Source: Io17-Chloro-G2 sp034420695
GTDB lineage: Bacteria; Chloroflexota; Dehalococcoidia; Lucifugimonadales; UBA3495
DNA length: 64,000 nt
Assembly (NCBI GenBank): GCA_034420695.1
Contig: DAOULB010000018.1
Location: forward strand, 202,771 to 266,770
Direction of reading: 5' to 3'
The translations under genes were made by a program, and so were the position numbers. Positions 60,725 to 64,000 of this stretch are shown here, piece by piece. The notes beneath the pieces were generated by a model. The model did not search any database, was not told the origin of the DNA, and saw only the letters and a program-made list of their open reading frames with translations. Numbering within the stretch: position 1 is the stretch's first letter; the number at the start of each line of letters is the position of its first letter.

Positions 60725-60948
60725 CTCCGGAGCAGTTCGACAAATTCATCAACTGTAAGTCCAGACTTACGGATCAACCCCCGTAGAGTGCCGCGCTTCA
60801 ATGTATGGTGCTCTGGAATTTATAGGGTTGCATTGATGCCTGGCTTGGTCAGCATCCGGTGACTTCCTGATTGGCGTACCAACTGCCATCCTGCCCGTTC
60901 AAAAGCCCGCTCTGCTTCCCTCCCGGAAACATTGGGGAGCGGAGGCAT
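60721..60948 (-). pseudogene. HicA toxin gene interrupted by TAA
   Basis: An ATG directly abutting the hicB stop opens MPPLPNVSGREAERAFERAG, then QSGSHRMLTKPG, the HicA core with its catalytic histidine. At codon 43 an in-frame TAA (60822-60820) interrupts; the remaining IPEHHTLKRGTLRGLIRKSG segment and DEFVELL tail are intact to a TGA at 60721. A single substitution would restore a normal 75-residue HicA. CAA to TAA is one possibility. The toxin is probably inactive. Confidence 0.7.
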
Positions 60949-61287
60949 CTATTCATAAGTTCCGACAGGAACTTCCACCTGCTCCAAAGAAACTCCGGCG
61001 TATGTTAGCTCATCCTCGTCTCGACCCTTGAGAATCTGCCGCATTTCTTCAGCGATGAGACCGGGTGTATCTTGGTAAGGTGGCTTTGACCCTTTCTCTG
61101 AGATAGTCTCGATTTCCTTGGCCAGGGTTTGCAATACAAGGCCTATGGCCTCACGGATGTTCTCCAAGGCGGATTCCCGATCATCGCCTTGACTCACGCA
61201 ACCCGGTAGGGCCGGGCAATGAACGGAATAGCCCCCATCCGCTTCCCTTTCCAGTATAACGGTGAATTCTCTGGCCTTCGCAGGCAC
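60949..61287 (-). CDS. hicB: HicB-family antitoxin
   Basis: A 112-residue HicB: FTVILEREADGGYSVHCPALPGCVSQGDDRESALENIREAIGLVLQ is the characteristic core with the E-x-D-G-G-Y and C-P-x-L-P-G-C elements. The GTG start has GAGGA six bases upstream and is preferred to a longer reading to 61326. An extended -10 lies 50 bases upstream. It is immediately followed by a broken hicA and then by the selenoprotein candidate. Confidence 0.85.
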   Translation of the reverse strand: MPAKAREFTVILEREADGGYSVHCPALPGCVSQGDDRESALENIREAIGLVLQTLAKEIETISEKGSKPPYQDTPGLIAEEMRQILKGRDEDELTYAGVSLEQVEVPVGTYE

Positions 61288-61336
61288 GTTGCTTCCTCGG
61301 TGACAGCTGGAAGTTCTAAGGTTCAAACTTCGGGAA

Positions 61337-61345
61337 ATTATAACA
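61337..61345 (-). promoter_or_regulatory. Extended -10 promoter TGTTATAAT for hicB and downstream genes
   Basis: Perfect extended -10 on the minus strand, 50 bases before the hicB start. The same transcript may carry the hicA remnant and the redoxin gene. Confidence 0.5.
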
Positions 61346-61428
61346 GCCTAGGCTCCATAACTGGGGACCACTTTAAGCTCGAGGCTTCGATGGTGAGGGC
61401 TGGACCGGGGCTAACGACCTTGAGGTTA

Positions 61429-62397
61429 CTAATGCCCCACGGGGCAGCCGGGCGGGACGACAATAAATCTGAACGTAACTGTTTTCGACTCGAAGAGCGA
61501 GAATGTATTGTCGAATACCAAGGCGTACTGCCCTGACCTGGTAGTCTTGATTTCTCCATTTGCCTGCTCCACTCGGTCATGTTGTACGACCGACGCTCCC
61601 GAAGGATCCGAAATGCTGAAGTTGAGGTTGTGATTCGTCTCCATAACGTAGGAGAAACTGGTACCTGCTGCCAGGCTGCGGATGACTAGCTGTAGTTCCC
61701 CGGCCTCTATTTCGTAGCTTACTTCCGCAGTAACGAACCCGGTCTTTAGAGCCGGAAGCCATTCTCGGGCAAAATTTGATGAGATTGCGAAAGCAATGTT
61801 TTCGACGTTTCGGGCTCCGGGCTCGTCTTCCATCCGACCGGTATTTACTCCAATCACCTGACCATGACTGTTGACCAGAGGCCCGCCGCTGTTGCCTGGA
61901 TTCATAGCGGCGTCTGTCTGGAAGCCGTAAGCACCGTTGGGCAAAGTTGTTTCTGCCGAAATGATACCTCTTGTAACTGTTGTTGTCCCAGGAGCCCCCA
62001 TGCTCGGAAATCCTAGTGCCAAGAAATCATCACCCACATGGACTTGTTCCGAATCAGCTAACCTCAATGCTTTGAATTATCTTCTGGCCTTCGCATGCAC
62101 AACGGCTAAATCCACTCCTTCATGTCTTCCGACTACATCCCCTATCGAGTGCGAACCGTCGCTCAGAGTAACTACAACGCTGTCGAGACCACGTACTACA
62201 TGAGCGTTGGTGGCTACCCATCCTCCACGTTCATAGAAGAAACCAGAACCAATGGGGTCACTGGCAACCGTGGAAATCTCAACTATGGAGGGTCTGATGG
62301 CTGCAACGACTTGCAACGTCGTTGGTGTGGCAGTACGGCTGTGTGGAGAAGGCGACGTCTTGAGACCGCGAAACAATCTGCCTATGAGTCCTGCCAT
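61429..62397 (-). pseudogene. Trypsin-like (S1C/DegP-type) serine protease interrupted by TAA
   Basis: The frame carries a complete chymotrypsin-fold protease: the histidine in VATNAHVV, the aspartate in HEGVDLAVV and the serine in NPGNSGGPLVN, in the DegP order. An in-frame TAA (62079-62077) after HAKARR separates the H/D part (106 residues) from the FKALRLADSEQVHVGDD continuation. No frame change is needed; CAA to TAA would explain it. A C-terminal beta-rich domain (about 220-320) follows in place of PDZ domains. GGAG lies before the first ATG. There is no signal peptide. Confidence 0.75.
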
Positions 62398-62511
62398 TTT
62401 GATGCTCCGTGAGTGCTTAAATTGGTTCCGGTATCCCTAAATCAGCTTACCTCCTTCTGAGGAGTAAATCGCTGAATCTGAAGTCCCAGAGCAAGGAACT
62501 CAGATCGTCCG

Positions 62512-62775
62512 TCAGCGGTAAATCTGCCCCCGGTGGCCCACTCTCACGACCAAAACTTGCAAGACTTCGTCTTGAATCTCGCAGATGACGCGGTAGTCCC
62601 CCACTCTATAACGCCAATGTCCAGCCCACGTTCCACTCAAAGCCTGACCTCTTTGGCGAGGGTCTTGCAGCAATCCGACCCGGTCCATATAGTCAATGAT
62701 GCGTCGGCCCGTCTGCCTGTCCAGTCCTCGAATCTGAGCGTCGGCCCTATCAGAATATTCAACAATCCAGCCCAA
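62512..62775 (-). CDS. RelE/ParE-family toxin
   Basis: An 87-residue RelE-type mRNA interferase: VEYSDRADAQIRGLDRQTGRRIIDYMDRV, then LSGTWAGHWRYRVGDYRVICEIQDEVLQVLVVRVGHRGQIY. The RYRVGDYR and VGHR residues are the usual ribosome/mRNA-contacting set. TTG start with GAGGG six bases upstream, overlapping the upstream gene by 17 bases. The antitoxin is probably the C-terminal tail of that upstream protein. Confidence 0.88.
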   Translation of the reverse strand: MGWIVEYSDRADAQIRGLDRQTGRRIIDYMDRVGLLQDPRQRGQALSGTWAGHWRYRVGDYRVICEIQDEVLQVLVVRVGHRGQIYR

Positions 62776-63427
62776 GGTGTGCCCTCACTTCCTGGGCCGT
62801 GTACACTTTCTCCTCACCACTGCAGATACGCTCCATCACTTCATTGGCCAGACGGGCGTCTTCCAGGTCGGCCTTCAGTATGGCTTCTGCAACGAAGTTT
62901 ATAGTTGAGGCCAGCTGGTCGTAGCCGATTGTCTGCGCCCCTACCCGTTCCGCCAGTTGCGTCAGGCGCATCAGAGAGATGTGCTGAGTCTTCTGCCTTA
63001 TCTCCGGTTCCGGAAGTTCGTCCTCGGGCATTACGCAAAACAGCCATTGGCCTGCATCGCGCTGGTCGACAATCTCCGGGTCGCTCTCCGGGTGCCAGGC
63101 GAATACGTAAATATGGGTCTGGCGTCCTCTTTTACCGGGGTGAATGTCAAACGACATCGCATGTGGCTTGCCATGACCCCTCGACTTCGTCCGGCTTTGC
63201 AGTGCGGCCGAATGCTTCACTTTCAAATGGACACCTTGGCCGTTCTCCAAATCCCACGGCTCCGATTCCCCGGACGGCCGCCAGTCGGTCTCCTGTGCCT
63301 CAGCGCGCAGGACTGAATAGACCAAGCACTCGGCATAGGTTTCCCGCCAAGCACTGCCTATGACCCTCTGGCCGTAAAACTTGCTGGAAATATATTCAGC
63401 GATGCTGTTGTGTAGCTGGTTGCTCAT
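62759..63427 (-). CDS. Restriction-nuclease-like domain fused to a RelB-like antitoxin tail
   Basis: A 222-residue protein. Residues about 20-165 resemble a nuclease-fold domain seen beside toxin-antitoxin genes: WDLENGQGVHLKVKHSAALQ, MSFDIHPG, THIYVFAWHPESDPEIVD and WLFCVMPEDEL. The canonical E-x-K is changed: K69-V-K71 occupies the position where E-V-K is expected, so catalysis is doubtful. Residues about 185-222 (ARLANEVMERICSGEEKVYTAQEVRAHLGL) match the C-terminus of RelB-type antitoxins that pair with RelE. It overlaps the toxin gene. No clear Shine-Dalgarno precedes the ATG, 17 bases after the tRNA terminator. Confidence 0.7.
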   Translation of the reverse strand: MSNQLHNSIAEYISSKFYGQRVIGSAWRETYAECLVYSVLRAEAQETDWRPSGESEPWDLENGQGVHLKVKHSAALQSRTKSRGHGKPHAMSFDIHPGKRGRQTHIYVFAWHPESDPEIVDQRDAGQWLFCVMPEDELPEPEIRQKTQHISLMRLTQLAERVGAQTIGYDQLASTINFVAEAILKADLEDARLANEVMERICSGEEKVYTAQEVRAHLGLDC

Positions 63428-63443
63428 ATAGCATTAACCAAAA

Positions 63444-63468
63444 AGCCCCGGCTTCATCAACCGGGGCT
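63444..63468 (-). terminator. Intrinsic terminator of the tRNA/rRNA unit
   Basis: AGCCCCGG and CCGGGGCT form an 8-bp stem around a nine-base loop; the minus strand continues with TTTTTGG. It lies 18 bases after the tRNA 3' end. Confidence 0.7.
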
Positions 63469-63486
63469 CTTCTTATGCTCAATTTT

Positions 63487-63561
63487 TGGTAGCGGGGGTT
63501 GGACTCGAACCAACGACCTTCGGGTTATGAGCCCGACGAGCTGCCACTGCTCCACCCCGCG
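63487..63561 (-). tRNA. Initiator tRNA-Met (CAT)
   Basis: A cloverleaf of 75 bases including an encoded CCA. The anticodon is CAT in CTCATAAC, flanked by the GGG/CCC anticodon stem pairs typical of initiators (TCGGGCTCATAACCCGA). The acceptor begins CGCGGGG and ends CCCCGCT-A-CCA, so the first pair is a C-T mismatch rather than Watson-Crick, the other initiator hallmark. The T-loop is GTTCGAGTC. It follows the 23S rRNA gene by about 150 bases. Confidence 0.95.
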
Positions 63562-63643
63562 ATATTGCCTTGACAGGCCCGGCCCGCCGGAGAGTTTCCG
63601 GTAGCCTGGGTGGGCCCGCCAAATTTCTGAATAAAGAGCAAGG

Positions 63644-63691
63644 ACCTGGAATGGTTTCTACCTGGAATGGTTTCTACCTGGAATGGTTTTT
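63644..63691. repeat. Three 16-bp tandem repeats between 23S rRNA and tRNA-fMet
   Basis: ACCTGGAATGGTTTCT occurs twice exactly, then once ending TTTTT. They lie about 25 bases beyond the mature 23S 3' end. Confidence 0.85.
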
Positions 63692-63715
63692 GAATAATAG
63701 TTTGAAGCTCTTAGC

Positions 63716-64000
63716 GTGGGTCAAATCTCTCGACCGGTTAGTACCGGTTTGCTGAAGATGTTGCCATCCTTACACATCCGGCCTATCAAGCAGATAGTCT
63801 CTCTGCAGTCTTACCCCCGAAGTTAATCGGAGAGGGAGGCCTCATCTTGGGGGATGCTTCGCGCTTAGATGCCTTCAGCGCTTATCACTGCCAGACATGG
63901 CTACCCAGCGCTGCTCCTGGCGGAACAACTGGAACACCATAGGTCTGTCCCTCCCGGTCCTCTCGTACTAGGGAGAGGTTCCCTCAAGCCTCCTGCGCCC
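63716..64000 (-). rRNA. 23S rRNA, 3' part only
   Basis: The minus strand reads the 3' domain of 23S rRNA, including the sarcin-ricin loop AGTACGAGAGGACCGGGA (about 63950-63970), the helix GATGCCTTCAGCGC complement region, and near the 3' end TTGATAGGCCGGATGTGTAAG and GCAAACCGGTACTAACCGGTC. The 3' boundary is placed near TTTGACCC by analogy. The gene enters from beyond the window. No 5S sequence is found between it and the tRNA. Confidence 0.93.

Noticed and set aside
60820..62079. Recoding of TAA in the hicA and protease genes
   Set aside because: No machinery for TAA recoding is known or visible; simple nonsense mutations or base errors are sufficient.
1..64000. CRISPR arrays, insertion sequences and prophage genes
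   Set aside because: No regularly spaced repeat array, transposase, integrase or phage structural gene was seen; the only tandem repeats are the short 16-bp sets and the pstS duplication.

Overview
The window is GC-rich bacterial DNA with tightly packed genes on both strands, many GTG and TTG starts, and several short operons. The gene mix points to the Chloroflexota, most likely a Dehalococcoidia/SAR202-like lineage. It has two sulfite-oxidase-family molybdoenzymes, three luciferase-like flavin monooxygenases, a Rieske oxygenase, an amidohydrolase, a gamma-glutamyltransferase, a CP-ATP-grasp/transglutaminase/Alpha-E module, and a 23S rRNA gene followed by tRNA-fMet with no 5S between. The taxonomic call is inference; no phylogenetic marker was compared.

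Layout. 0-8 kb: an organosulfur island with a cysteine-dioxygenase-like cupin, an MFS carrier, a four-domain rhodanese and two sulfite-oxidase-like enzymes. 8-16 kb: an ITPase-like protein, a MoxR ATPase with a VWA partner, hydrolase and PAP2 genes, a radical SAM protein and a ChlI-like ATPase. 16-26 kb: HemW, a DUF433/DUF5615 toxin-antitoxin pair, the selenocysteine elongation factor SelB, NurA, a membrane HExxH protein, an FAD oxidase and a YceI protein. 26-29 kb: a ferredoxin sulfite/nitrite reductase and HemD behind a structured leader that ends in a terminator. 29-35 kb: a phosphate operon pstS-pstC-pstA-pstB-phoU in which PstS is a tandem-domain fusion. 35-42 kb: flavin monooxygenases, a haloacid dehalogenase, a peroxiredoxin and a gamma-glutamyltransferase. 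42-45 kb: toxin-antitoxin modules, some broken. 45-56 kb: acetyl-CoA synthetase, a rhodanese interrupted by UGA, acyl-CoA dehydrogenase, an amidohydrolase and a Rieske oxygenase. 57-60 kb: the CP-ATP-grasp operon. 60-63.4 kb: a thioredoxin-fold lipoprotein interrupted by UGA, decaying toxin-antitoxin and protease genes, and a RelE-type pair. 63.4-64 kb: tRNA-fMet and the 3' end of 23S rRNA.

The most interesting signal is selenocysteine use. Two genes (47.1 and 60.1 kb) carry an in-frame TGA exactly where the family has its catalytic cysteine. In both, homology continues in frame after the TGA, and a compact hairpin with its loop 16-17 nt downstream of the TGA fits the bacterial SECIS geometry. 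SelB is encoded in the same window. Conventional gene callers would truncate both proteins. Second is the roughly 145-nt leader upstream of the sulfite/nitrite reductase, which has a good promoter, an 8-bp closing stem, an alternative pairing partner and an intrinsic terminator; I cannot assign it to a known riboswitch class.
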